DNA from: Ianthella basta
Lineage: Eukaryota; Porifera; Demospongiae; Verongiida; Ianthellidae
NCBI GenBank assembly: GCA_964019415.1
Contig: OZ025869.1
Coordinates: 3,024,094 to 3,088,093 of the forward strand
DNA length: 64,000 bases
Reading direction: 5' to 3'
Below the pieces are notes generated by a model. That model was given only the letters and a program-made list of their open reading frames with translations. It searched no databases and was not told where the DNA came from. Position numbers and translations under genes: made by a program. This document shows, piece after piece, positions 19,441-34,078 of this stretch. Every line of letters begins with the position of its first letter. Within the stretch, counting starts at the first letter, position 1.

Positions 19441-20990
19441 TGTCTGGCCAAGGACAGACAATCTTTGAATTTGATCTGAACCATCATGTCATTACTTGCT
19501 CATACACCATGGTACAAGCGTAACTGGTGCCAGTGAAGTTTTACACGGACAACTATCGTAACCCTGTGACGCATGCGCACCGAGGGTTAATTATGTGTAT
19601 GTCCATGAAATGTATGCACATGCAGTTATGTGCTGTTGGCGTCATTCTTCTGTTCTGCATGTTTAATACTTATAAAGTGTAAGTGCATCTATATAATACA
19701 TGGATGCAAAGTGTGAGTGTATGGGGTTGGGGCTCACACCAAATTCCCTCTCCCATCAAATGATCCCTCTTGCATGGCTTCATATGCACGATAGCAGAAA
19801 CGGAGTAAAGAGTCCAGGCCTAGTTTTTGCAAGATGACTGGTGATGTAGCTGGTTAGTCCCCCTGAACTTTGACCTTTGTAATTGAAATTATCAAGTGTC
19901 TCACTTCCATGTACCTCTATAGCTATACGTTCACACTTGCTATTCTGGACTACACAAACAGTTCTACTGTCAGTAAATTTTTCTTTATCAACTGTGATTA
20001 TTATATTTATCTATCATACAGTACATTGGTATAATATAATTATTATAATTCAGATTGTTTACTTATGTTAGTATATTGTATATTATTCAAATAATGTTAT
20101 ATTGTTATAATACTGCATTTGTTTGCGACTTAGGCAATATCTACTATAGCTACATGAAACATCACCTAACTCTCAGGGATTACAAATAATAGATCAGGAT
20201 TTGGTCTCTTAAGTGCTGAAATTGTCTGTCTTAGTGTTCCTGTACATGTGAACATCCTCCTTCCAGTTTTCCTTTTTCCCCCACGGCTGCCTTAATACTT
20301 ACCCACTACCACCCAGTGCACATGCACAATTCATTGATTTATTCCTGCAGCACCGCAGCTGTAGGACTTCCCTCACTATATAGCTTTGCAGGTGTAATTC
20401 TTACACATGGAATGGCATGCACATGCATGCAAGTCATGATAATAATTATGAAGCCATTGTCAAACAGGGTTAAAAGATGAATGTACCATACCATGCATTA
20501 TATTAGACATGCCTGACTACCAGTTATATGAATTTCAGATCATAGTTATTACTGTAACAGCACAGGGGAACCTGTCAAAGATGGTCACTGAATTAGGCAG
20601 CCACTTTCTAAAACAGTCAGCCACCCTGGCCCCAAGTAGCACTAAAGCATTGCAATCCATGCATGCACATGTATTAAGGTCAGCTACTGGCCCACAGGTG
20701 GTTGTCTTACTCAGTTTTTAATGTAATCAAATTATAATAATTATACTAGTACAGTACTAGTAAATAGTAATTTTATTATATAATTATATGCAGACTTCTA
20801 GTTGACCCTTTATGATTCTTAATAATTATTATAACATAAAACAAATATAATATTATAGTTGTGGATATACAGCATTGGTGCCACAATCCCTTTGTCCCAT
20901 GGATTGGTATGCACTGCATGGTGCATGCTTAATTTGCATTGTCTAATGTGAAAAGTGAATATCACAGCTAATATACGATCATCACAGGGA
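19441..20990. other. AT-rich spacer with repeat scraps
   Basis: No gene was recognised. A scrap of the collagen-head 3' flank in reverse orientation lies at about 19944-19972 (CTACACAAACAGTTCTACTG), with no gene beside it. A diverged pogo-like MITE end is at 20565-20690. Confidence 0.45.
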
Positions 20991-21480
20991 AAAACGTGTA
21001 CAGTTATATACGAGTATTCATGATTCCCGAGACATACCGTATAGCGTGTAAATTTCGCGATCGAGGTTTGCGGGTATGCAGTATACGGACATTTCCACAA
21101 GTTACCGTATACAACGAGAGTACACAGTTCTTTGGTTCTTCGTGCACGTTATTGAATGGGTCCAGTACACTTGCGCAAGTTGAAGACTCGAGTGACCAGT
21201 TTCTATAGTTGATCCATCTGCCTCACTGCGGATAGTTTGTGGCAATCAGGACCTACAGGCAGCACAAGCGCACCTATTTCGATTCGGCCACGATGGCCGA
21301 TGGAGTGACAGAAAAGGAGCGGGATCTGAAACATGGTGCAGGCGACGCGGATGCCGATTCTCTTGTTGTTTGAAGTGCGAGGAGGCAACAAGTATTTGTT
21401 AGCAACCAACAATGGCGATTCTAAAGGCCATCCTGGCAGTGAACTAGCTTCACGTTCGCAATCGCGCTGAGTCGCTGAGT
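20990..21480. other. CpG-rich patch, possible insertion or gene 5' end
   Basis: Base composition differs sharply from its neighbours. It contains ATACCGTATAGCGTGTAAAT and other CpG-bearing words, and a 26-codon frame starting MADGVTEKERDL at 21294. No domain or downstream exon was recognised. It may be an old DNA-transposon copy or an orphan first exon. Confidence 0.3.
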
Positions 21481-24403
<2,923 letters not shown>

Positions 24404-24925
24404 GGCTGTATCTGCTGTTCGTGCATGTCATGCCTTTTCACTATCAATTTCCTGTACACAAAATGCCCTTCATTCCTGTTCTCATGCCTGCCTCTTCATG
24501 CCATGTACTATGTACACTATACTAAGGCATACACATATATAATATGTGTAGGGTAATACTCCAAAGCCCAAGTGCTAGCATGTGAAGTGGTAAAAGAATA
24601 CTTTCAATATCCTGTGTGGCTGCTGTGTAATGTGAGCATGATGAGTGAGTTTCCCAAACCAGAGCAGGTGTACATACACATGCAGTACATGGACTGTGAC
24701 ATTGAACAGTACCTCCAATTGTGCAATGTGTATTAAGCATGTTCGGAGGATCAGCTCACACTGTACACAACATGCATATCTATTGTATAGCTAGTTATGT
24801 TCAGTGCTATTATATGTAGCCTTCAGTTGAGTGCACTTGAGCATAGCTTATAATGGGAATACAGCATACATCATCACTACTGTATTTCAATTTGTAGGCC
24901 TATAGCTCTGCATGTGTATACATTG
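24404..24925. repeat. Tandemly duplicated 520-bp segment, copy 1
   Basis: Matches 26191-26712 at high identity, offset about 1.79 kb. Both copies run directly into a (GT)n tract. The 1.27 kb between them (from 25080) holds a LINE-like tail. Confidence 0.8.
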
Positions 24926-24930
24926 TGTGT

Positions 24931-25016
<86 letters not shown>

Positions 25017-25018
25017 CC

Positions 25019-25066
<48 letters not shown>

Positions 25067-25080
25067 ATGCATGTGTGCAT
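24926..25080. repeat. (GT)n microsatellite
   Basis: Two long GT runs separated by a short CCCGA interruption near 25016. Confidence 0.95.
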
Positions 25081-25637
25081 GTGTAAAAAATTGATTGAGA
25101 ATGCTTTCAACAGCCTGGAATGCTTTCAATATTGAAGAAGGATTTCCATAGCCTGGAGGGCTACCCATGAAATTGAAATTTGTCATAGGTTGGGGCTGTC
25201 ATCAATGAATCTTAAAAAAGGAGGGGATCGAGAAAGTGGTTGGCATTGCGAGGCTAGTAAGTGTGAGTGTGCACACATGCAATGTACAAATGTCACATAC
25301 ACACAGACAGAGCATAGCACGGCATGCTGACAACACCCACTCAATCACCACGTGCACCATATACAGTATGTTTGCAATATCAGTCAGCCGCAGAGAGGAG
25401 TGGCCTATATGTATTTTCTGGCATTTCCCGAAACCCAAGTGCTATCATGTGAAGTGTTATAAGAATGATTCAGTATCCTAGGCGGGGGTGGTGGTACGTG
25501 GTCATGTAATATGAGCATCTATACTATAACATAGGCACTATATCTATGGGCTTCAGATGTTCTTTGCTGCTCTCATTGTGGCTGCCTGAAATAACTCCTG
25601 AGTAGCAATAGCTACCTTACAACCATTCCAAAGTATA
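25081..25637. other. Unassigned spacer
   Basis: No gene was recognised. Fragments near 25430-25470 weakly echo the 24404-24925 repeat (AAGTGCTA-CATGTGAAGTG). Confidence 0.35.
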
Positions 25638-26150
25638 GTTATTATTATTATTATTATTTAGAGTGACAAACAGCATACATGCATACAGAGGCTGCTCAGC
25701 CAACAGAAAAGGCTTACTGGTCACTGTACAAACAAAACACAAAACACAGAAGAGAGTCTGATTATATACTGTCCGTTAGATAAAGCATGGGTTGATGACC
25801 GGTCATGAATTGGTATTAACTAAAAAGGATGCGATGTCTACATGAATAAAAGTAAGGAGGTATACAATGTGGTTGTCATAATTACATAAGATGTACTTGA
25901 TTTTGTCTTGTAAAGTCAGATGATAAAAATTGATAGATTTGTAATGACAGTAATTAAATAATTTTAGTCTGAGGTGTCTGAAGGCTGGGCAGATGGCTAA
26001 AAGTGGCACTGGTCTTCCACCTCTCCCCGGTCGCACAGCCGGCAAACCCTCTGCCGATATGGCACCCGGGTGTATCTGCCGGTCACCACTGCCAGTGGGA
26101 GACACCCCTTCGCAGGCCAGCCATCACCCTCCTCCCCCCCACAGCTGTAA
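25638..26150 (-). mobile_element. LINE-like 3' fragment ending in (TAA)n
   Basis: Read on the - strand, a GC-rich start (about 26150-25985) with a frame reading LLAICPAFRHLRLKLF passes into AT-rich sequence and ends in a (TAA)n tract at 25638-25660 beside TTTGTCACTCTAAA. A non-LTR retrotransposon 3' end with a simple tail is the best explanation. No RT motif is left, so family and even class are tentative; a SINE derived from such a LINE is also possible. Confidence 0.4.
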
Positions 26151-26190
26151 TGTTAGCCACGTATCTCTCTGTAGATGGAGTATATATGTG

Positions 26191-26709
26191 GGCTGTATCT
26201 GCTGTACGTGCATGTCATGCCTTTTCACTATCTATTTCCTGTACACAAAATGCCCTTCATTCCTGTTCTCATGCCTGCCTCCTCATGCCATGTACTATGT
26301 ATACTATTCTAAGGCATACACATATATAATATGTGTAGGGTAACACTCCAAAGCCCAAGTGCTAGCATGTGAAGTGGTAAATAAATACTTTCAATGTCCT
26401 GTGTGGCTGCTGTGTAATGTGAGCATGATGAGTGAGTTTCCCAAACCAGAGCAGGTGTACATACACATGCAGTACATGGACTGTGACATTGAACAGTACC
26501 TCCAATTGTGCACTGTGTATTAAACATGTTTGGAGGAGTAGCTCACACTGTACACAACATGCATATCTATTGTATAGCTAGTTATGTTCAGTGCTATATA
26601 TGTAGTCATCAGTTGAGTGCACTTGAGCATAGCTTATAATGGGAATACAGCATACATCATCACTACTGTATTTCAATTTGTAGGCCTATAGCTCTGCATG
26701 TGTATACAT

Positions 26710-26712
<3 letters not shown>
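26191..26712. repeat. Tandemly duplicated 520-bp segment, copy 2
   Basis: Partner of 24404-24925. Confidence 0.8.
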
Positions 26713-27107
<395 letters not shown>

Positions 27108-27203
27108 TAAGCTGTGAGCGCACCGGCTTTCAGTGTTATGATCACAAGATGATTGTATGCACGACATGCCAACTACAGGAATTTAAACATGCTGTACTAT
27201 ATA

Positions 27204-27242
27204 CAGTACACACACACACACACATGCACTTGCACACACACA

Positions 27243-27275
<33 letters not shown>
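27204..27275. repeat. (CA)n followed by (TA)n microsatellite
   Basis: Imperfect CA run to 27243, then about 30 bp of AT. Confidence 0.9.
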
Positions 27276-27276
<1 letters not shown>

Positions 27277-27872
27277 TAGCAGAGTGGCCCGCCTTCGGCG
27301 AGCTACGGCGCATGACGCCTGTCCCCCGATGCCCTCAGCAACCATGTTACTCAGTAGTGTAGGGAGATGGCTCAAGTTACAGGGGCTGAATCAACTTCAG
27401 GGTCTGACAATCAAGCTGTGGGTAGCCCGGTTCAATCAATCTTGTCATTACCTATCGATAGCAAAATGCATCTGCTAGGTGGCTAGCCTAAGCTCTGCAA
27501 TAATTTTCTAAAAGGGGCTGATCCCCCCTCATTTCAATCCAAGGGGGCTCAAGCCCACCCTGGTTATAATGATTCCTATGCCCTTGTTACTGCTGCAGTT
27601 CACAATGGTGATTATTAGTTTAAATTCGAACGTAAGACGACAGCGAATCAAATCCGGTAAAAACCGAATTAGAAAATGGCCGTCGTCCGCGAAGGAAAAA
27701 GCGGAAATGGACGGATAACTCTCTGCCAACCGCAAGACGGGCGACGTCAACCCCGCTATAACCTGAACCCCGATGCACCCAGCAACCACAGCGAGTTTGA
27801 GGGCGACGGAGCAAGAAAGGCGCGCGCTTATCGCGAACACACACACACACACAGACAATTTCGGCTTTATAT
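27276..27872. mobile_element. Unclassified CpG-rich repeat between TA-rich tracts
   Basis: It starts ACTAGCAGAGTGGCCCGCCT right after (TA)n and ends near CAATTTCGGCTTTATATATT before more TA-rich sequence. An internal piece CCCCGATGC-CCAGCAACCA occurs near both ends (27316 and 27760). Composition is much richer in CpG than the host DNA. No protein motif was recognised. It is probably a non-autonomous element of unknown class. Confidence 0.45.
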
Positions 27873-28008
27873 ATTAGATATATACACCATACACATGCAT
27901 GGCTCTCGTCAGTACATGGAACACTGATTGGTATGCATACAATTCTATGGCAATACAAAGATACCTGAGTAGACATCTACCTAATCCTATAATGCAGTGC
28001 ATGCAACC

Positions 28009-28016
28009 TATAAAAG
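28009..28016 (+). promoter_or_regulatory. TATA box of gene 4
   Basis: TATAAAAG 54 bp before the ATG, then ACAGCAGTAGAGCTGC and AAGTGACCAGCA. The initiator region resembles genes 8 and 9 more than genes 1-3. Confidence 0.75.
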
Positions 28017-28062
28017 GATGACAGCAGTAGAGCTGCATTCACTTACCAGCAAGTGACCAGCA

Positions 28063-29241
28063 ATGAAACTATCCCCAATCATTGTGAGCCTTCTCCTGCT
28101 TCAGCTAGCTGCTGCTGCAGGTGACGTCTGCCAAACATTTCCAGGAGTCCCAGGCAGGGATGGCAGAGATGGGAAGGACGGCACACCAGGCGTTCCAGGA
28201 CCTGCAGGACCTCCAGGGACATCAGAGATATCGTACACTGCATATCAAGAGTTAAGGGAGACACTGAGAGATGATATCCTGAACGATACTACAATGGGAG
28301 TATCCATGGCCACGAATGTACTTGTGAGTGAACTTGAGGCAGAAGTTGAGGACTTGAAGGGAAACGTAAGCTACCTTAGTAGCGTTGTCGAGGACTTGCG
28401 GCAAAATCTGACGGAATTGGCAATGGCGCTCGCGGACAATCCTTGTGCTCAAGTTCTCAGAACCGCTTCATCATGCAAGGAAATCTATGACTGCAACCCA
28501 AACAGCCCTTCTGGATTCTACTCAAGGAATGGCTTGCCTTCTGACCTGATGTACTGCGGAATGAACCTAACACGCTGTGGCAACATTACTGGAGGCTGGA
28601 CAAGAGTGGCACACATTGATATGAGAAGCACAGATGAGACCTGTCCTTCTCCATTGGAAACTATTGCCTCTCCTCGGTCGTGCTCACATTCTGGAAATGC
28701 TGGGTGTTCCTCAGTGAAGTACTCTACATTTGGTATCAATTACACCCGAGTCTGTGGGCGAGCTATTGGATACCAGTACGCTTCTGGAGAAGCTTTTAGT
28801 GCTTATGCTGGCCTTGTTGGTATTGATTCTGCATATGTTGATGGCCTTTCCATCACTTATGACACACCTCGCCGCCACTTGTGGACATATGCTGTGGGTT
28901 GGACTGACACCGGTGAGGCAGACCACCCTGGCGCAGGTTTTAACTGCCCCTGTGGTCAAGTCAGAGGGGCACAGCCACCTTCGTTTGTGCAGGACCATTA
29001 CTACTGTGAATCAGGCTATTCAGGTAGTGTATATCAAACCCGCTGGCTCCCCGATGACCCACTCTGGGATGGTGATGGGTGTCCTGCCGGTAACACCTGC
29101 TGTGACCCTCCAAACCTGCCATGGTTTAACAGAGCAATCAACACAGCATCAACTGCTGACATCGAATTGCGCTTGTGTCAGGATGAATATTCTGGAAATG
29201 AAGATGTGGGATTAGAGCTGTTTGAACTGTACGTGTACTGA
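28063..29241 (+). CDS. Gene 4: secreted collagen-stem protein with coiled coil
   Basis: A single-exon frame of 392 codons. Signal peptide about 1-19, Cys23, eight Gly-X-Y triplets (28-52). Unlike genes 1-3 it has an extra segment of about 40 residues (86-123) with heptad-like hydrophobics (VSELEAEVEDLKGNVSYL), a likely trimerising coiled coil. The head then follows: SCKEIYDCN, GGWTRVA, CGRAIGYQ, YVDGLSITYD, CPCG, DPLWDGDGC, ELYVY. A stem, coiled coil and head also occur in collectins, but homology to them is not claimed. Frame, TATA box and 3' flank are intact. Confidence 0.92.
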   Translation: MKLSPIIVSLLLLQLAAAAGDVCQTFPGVPGRDGRDGKDGTPGVPGPAGPPGTSEISYTAYQELRETLRDDILNDTTMGVSMATNVLVSELEAEVEDLKGNVSYLSSVVEDLRQNLTELAMALADNPCAQVLRTASSCKEIYDCNPNSPSGFYSRNGLPSDLMYCGMNLTRCGNITGGWTRVAHIDMRSTDETCPSPLETIASPRSCSHSGNAGCSSVKYSTFGINYTRVCGRAIGYQYASGEAFSAYAGLVGIDSAYVDGLSITYDTPRRHLWTYAVGWTDTGEADHPGAGFNCPCGQVRGAQPPSFVQDHYYCESGYSGSVYQTRWLPDDPLWDGDGCPAGNTCCDPPNLPWFNRAINTASTADIELRLCQDEYSGNEDVGLELFELYVY

Positions 29242-29410
29242 ACTGAGTGAACTGTTGAATAGATTTAGGCTTCATTAGGCCCCAAGTAGTGCATCTTCAT
29301 TTACGTAGTACTGACTAGTAGAAGTGTTTGTGTAGCCAAGAGCAGCAAGTAATTTAGATTTATTCAGTTAGCATTGTCCTTCTGCTTGCTTAAATGTATA
29401 GTCTGTACTG
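29242..29410 (+). other. Conserved 3' flank of gene 4
   Basis: Same block as other members, with a small insertion near 29307. Confidence 0.65.
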
Positions 29411-31249
29411 TTAATAATTTTGTAGTGAACAGTGAAGTGCAGTCTCCTCTGTGAGTTGTATAACATGCACGTGGATTGCAGTTTTGCGCAAGTTAGAGGT
29501 TTGTGCATAACATATGTATATATGGCATAGGTATATTCAATTCAATTCAATTCATTATAATTAGAGTGCACCATTCCAAAAGGCACTAGGACACATCATG
29601 GTCCAATGTAGCACTGCACTCATCATGCACCATGGAAGATGTATATCTCTGAATCAGTTAAGGTGGAAAGTATTAAACTTTCCAAAGTCCAAAGGGAGTA
29701 TTCGTCACCATTACTTGTGTGCCTTCAATGCAAGATGTCCGCAAAGATGTGGAATTTGAAACTGGGACACTACTCACAGAAGAGGGAGGAGAGACAGGAA
29801 GTGAATCGTTATAGGGTAGTAGAAGAACAAGGTGTACACGGCACATAGCTACTAACCGAAGCACGTACGTACCTACCAGGAGGACAGTGGATCGTCAGTC
29901 TGGTCTTGGTGATAGTGCTGTGTAGAACGCAAGGTCCGATCTGACGTCTCCTAACAAATAAGGCAACACTGAACAGAGACACAGAAACAGGATGCATATT
30001 ATACCTTGATGCATAGGCACAGGCCTAGATCGAGACTCAGCACCCCTATGCATGTATGGGATGGTGTGTGTGTGTGTGTGTGTGTGTGTTTGCACGTGTG
30101 CATGTGTAGGGCCAGGTCTGGGGGACGAGACTAGGTGCGGCGCCGAAACCGTATATGGCAATATCCATGCCACCACGGCCCATGCACAATGTTATACAGT
30201 TGTATGCGAGCAGGTCAATTCTATTATTATGCAACATGCATAAATTTTTTCACCTATAGAATTCTGCAAGACCTAGTACAGCGATGATTGCCTATAATAT
30301 ATATTGCATTGCCATCACTGTCATTGTTACCACAGGTTATGTGATCCTCCAGCACTGAACTGTCAACCTTTGCTTATCTGTAGGTCTCATCATCAGGGAC
30401 TGTCCCCAGGGAGCCCTTCAAGACTATGAACAGTGAACAGCTTATGACATCACTGCGTATCCAATGTTACTAAGAATAGTACTCACCATGTATTAGGAGT
30501 AGTTAGTGTAGCTGCATAGCACATGTTATCAACATAAATACATCATGCATTGTACCTATGTTTTAATTCGCTGATCTATGTGTCAGCCCTGATACCATGG
30601 AACTGTTTAAATGTTTCTCTTTGTATAGTTGTTGGCCTCTTCTCCCGCTCTCTGTTGAATTAGTAGCTATAGCTAGTATACGGTATGCCATCGTTGTGGT
30701 GTTGCCTGCAAACATTTGCTATAACACAACTAAGAATATTACACTGTATTAATTATAATTCCAGAAAATTGTCAGGAAATTTATTTTGGTTAATTTATAA
30801 AATTAACCAAATTATGGCATTATCCTGCAATGGTGTGGGCAAGCCTTATGCTACATACAGTGGTATATTAAATTTTAATACAGTATAATAATTATGCAAA
30901 CACTTACATTTGCCAGTTGGAAATATTTACGGATAATTGTCCTGTTTGAAACAATTAATCAAGGCAAAATATCTCTTCCTTTGCTAATTTTCCAATCATA
31001 TGCATGGTACAGTCAAACACTTGTTCAACTACCTGTGACAGTACAATACAACATAGAGTCATGCTGTACTTGTATGCATTGTATTGGTGCTTGTTCTTTG
31101 AACTTGGGCCTTCACAATATTACAATTGACTATTTTGTATTTAAGTGAAGGATTGTGAATTGGCTGATGATTATCAATCACATCCAGACTGCTGCCTGGC
31201 CTGCATAGCCCATGCCTTTACCAGCATGCCCTGCTGTGCATTGCATACA
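29411..31249. other. Spacer between gene 4 and the segmental duplication
   Basis: No gene was recognised. An (ATTCA)n piece before AGAGTGCACCA (29536-29575) resembles the last 40 bp of the window and may be a retroelement tail. A short (GT)n run is at 30061-30090. The rest is AT-rich. Confidence 0.4.
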
Positions 31250-31969
31250 ATCACAGAATTACTTGTTGGCTCGCATGTTAATTTGCTGTGTTTTTGCCTT
31301 TCGTAAAAAGGGATTTGATAGCGGTTTAGGTTAGAAACAGTTTAACAAATGGCCTTTGTTCATTCAACTGAGCAATAGCTATGCTCCTTGTGCTTTGTGG
31401 AAGGCATCGTTTATATCTTCAACAGTGCCTGTAGCGGCATGGTAGCCACAATGGTTAGGCCAAGTTGGGTTCATTTCTTCCAAGAGTTCAAATTAATTGA
31501 CCAGGGTAACTATGATATGGTACTCTCAGGTGCCACTGGATGGAGTATTCATATACTATTGCTGTTAAATCTTAAGAATGTCAGCCACCTCAGTCTAGTC
31601 AGTTGTGGTTTCCTCTGTAAACCAGGCTCACTGACTAGAGATAACGGTGTGATAGTGAACTTATTTGTACACTATTTCTTTAGTGTGTCAATTACACCAT
31701 CAACAGGGTGTGGCAGCTATCGGCTTAGAGTCACCTGCAAAAGCACAACACACCTATAATACAATAAACACTCCTTATGTTACTCTACCTACACATCAAT
31801 ACATTGTGCCCTGCTAAGCATGGCAGAAACCAAGCTGAAGCATTTCCTTCATTATAATGCTCTTCTCTTTGCTTGCCTGGTGTGCAATTTGTCTTATAGA
31901 CCATTTCCATTCATAATTTTGAGAGATGCTCAAGAAATGTAAGGGTTAGTAGGTAGCTTATAACTCATT

Positions 31970-32155
31970 TATGCGTGAAGCACCTAAAAACAAGCCTTCC
32001 AGGGATTCACATCTAACCAAAATTTACTTATGCAGTCCCTAATTGCATAAGCTGGCCTAACCACTGTGACGGCCCACATCCTCTAAGTGCAGGCTTTGCT
32101 AACCTTTGCTAACCATCACGACTGTGACATCCCATAAGTACAAGTTTCCTGAAAA
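31970..32155 (+). repeat. Upstream repeat module of gene 5
   Basis: Contains GTGAAGCACCTAAAAACAAG, CTCTAAGTGCAGGCTTTGCT and CATCACGACTGTGACATCCC; same family as 50-245. Confidence 0.55.
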
Positions 32156-32347
32156 GACCATGGCTAATACACGTGGTCCTTGCCAGTACAGGTATGCATT
32201 AAGTTGTTTTATTATGTACACACATGTGCTTGGAACGTGCCTTAATTCAGTAATAATTATTGGCATTGCACTAGTACTGGTAATGCAGGTAATAAATTCT
32301 GTAAAGGACAACCACAGTAGAGCTGTACTTATCTCTGAGTGACCACA

Positions 32348-33520
32348 ATGAAACTCTCTCTTCTCACTGTGGCTGTGAGCCTAGCCCTTCTTCAGCTAAC
32401 TACTGCAGGGGATGTCTGCCAAAGCATTCCAGGACTCCCAGGCAGAGATGACAGAGATGGGAAGGATGGCACACCCGGTGTTCCAGGACCTGCTGGACCT
32501 CCGGGGACATCAGAGATATCATACATTGCATACCAAGAGTTAAGAGAGCAACTAACAATTGACATACTGAATGATGCCAGATTGGGTGACATCTCAACGA
32601 ATGGGGTTGACACTTGCCCTCAAACTGTCAAAACAGCCTCTTCATGCAAGGAAATCTATGACTGCAATCCAGACAGCCCTTCTGGGTTCTATTGGATCTC
32701 AAGAGACAGCTCACCTCCAGAGCTGATGTACTGCGGAATGAACCTAACACGCTGTGGCAACATTACAGGAGGCTGGACAAGAGTGGCACACTTTGATATG
32801 ACAAACCCAGAAGGGACCTGTCCTTCTCCATTGAACACTGTTGCCTCCCCTCGGTCATGCTCACATTCTGGAGGAGCAGGATGTTCCTCGGTGAACTACT
32901 CTACGCTTGGTATCCCCTACACCTGGGTCTGTACATGTGGCCAAGCTATTGGATACCAGCACTACACCACTGGTGCTTTTGTTGGTATTGCCAGCTTGAC
33001 AGGCATTGATGACCCTTATGTTGATGGCCTGTCCATCACTTACGACACACCTTGCTGCCACTTGTGGACATATGCTGCAGGTTTTGGAGATACTGGTAGT
33101 TCAGGCGCCACTGATGCAAATTGTCCTTGTGCCGCAGATAATAGTGGGTCACCACAGGCCTTTGTGCAGGACCATTACTACTGCGAATCAGGCAATGAAG
33201 CTGGTAGAGCTCAAGACCGCTGGTACACTGATGACCCACTTTGGGATGGTGAAGGGTGTCAGAAATGGTTGGTTCTCTAATACCAGCTTCACAACAGGGT
33301 TGAAAACCTTGCCGACGTTTCGACCAGATGCTCTGGTCTTCACGGCGAAGGTGAAGGGTGTCCTACAGGCATCAGCTGCTGTGATCCTCCGAACCTGCCA
33401 TGGTTTAACAGAATGATTGACACACCATCTACTTCTAACATTGAATTATGCTTGTGCCAAGATGAAGGTGCTTCAAATGAAGATGTGTCAGTTGAGCTGT
33501 TTGATTTGTATGTGTACTAA
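32348..33520 (+). pseudogene. Gene 5: collagen-head gene interrupted by a small insertion
   Basis: The frame opens three codons earlier (32339), but paralogues support Met at 32348. Signal peptide, Cys, stem and head are recognisable to DPLWDGEGC. There an 89-bp insert adds codons ending in a stop at 33278-33280. Beyond it the original frame resumes (33350-33520) and would encode the usual C terminus ending DLYVY. Other decay: GRDD breaks one Gly-X-Y triplet, two extra residues with a Cys precede CGQAIGYQ, and RRHLWTY has become CCHLWTY. The upstream TATA is weak (TGTAAAGG). A protein lacking the last 55 or so residues is possible, but a pseudogene is more likely. Confidence 0.85.
33261..33349 (-). 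mobile_element. 89-bp insertion with 13-bp target duplication
   Basis: GGTGAAGGGTGTC occurs at 33248-33260 and 33350-33362 around an 89-bp segment absent from every paralogue. On the - strand it contains GTGAAGACCAGAGCATCTGG followed by TCGAAACG, a 7-bp stem-loop before GAAAC, the same arrangement as at the Penelope-like ends. It is probably a minimal retroelement-derived insertion. Confidence 0.8.
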
Positions 33521-33811
33521 ACTGAGTGAACTGCTGAATAGATTTAGGCTTCATTAGGCCCCAAGTATATAGCGTATCTTCATTTACTGACAGTAGATCT
33601 GCTTGTATAGCCAAGAGCAGCAAGTAATGTAGACTTTATTCAGTTAGCATTGTCATTCTACCTTTTTCAATGTAGTCTGTAATGTTACTAGTTATGGTCA
33701 GTGCCTGAGAAGAGGTTTGGGAAAAAAGTTATGTTATACCCTTGCACCACATGATATTCTTCTCCCCTTGTATAATAATGTTACGGTATATACAGTATGT
33801 ATGGTGTTGCC
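33521..33811 (+). other. 3' flank of gene 5 and spacer
   Basis: Conserved downstream block to about 33700, then AT-rich sequence matching 45380-45490. Confidence 0.55.
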
Positions 33812-34078
33812 GGTGTGACACTCTTCATGCACCATCTCAGAGTGGACCATCAATGTACCAGCCACCTTCAGGTGGAGCTGAGTTGCCTGACTTGCAGTAG
33901 TGGTCCTGTACAAAGGATGGTCTGCTGTCTGCACAGGGACAGCCTGCTCCCTCAGGATGAGTACTAACATATGTCCACAAGTGGCGGTGAGGTGAACTGT
34001 CATAGGTGATGGCTAGGCCATCAACATAGACATCATCAATCATCAACATTGAATTGAGGACCATGGTCATCAGTGAAC
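33812..34078 (-). pseudogene. Reversed fragment of a collagen-head gene
   Basis: On the - strand it reads DDVYVDGLAITYDSSPHRHL, WTYV, CPCADSRPSFVQDH, CKSGN and a decayed DPL region, that is, only the C-terminal half of the head. The SSP-RHLWTYV wording is closest to gene 7. Upstream and downstream parts are gone. The sequence to its right (34079-34200) matches the 5' flank region of gene 7 (54780-54910), so this is the stump of a gene-7-like locus. Confidence 0.75.

Noticed and set aside
25803-26105. 100-codon frame on the - strand as a host gene
   Set aside because: Leads into a simple-repeat tail and has the look of a LINE-type 3' end; no gene structure.
31388-31759. Open frame of 120-odd codons conserved in both segmental copies (also 43260-43622)
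   Set aside because: Most differences between the copies change the amino acid and no domain is visible, which fits neutral drift of non-coding upstream sequence.
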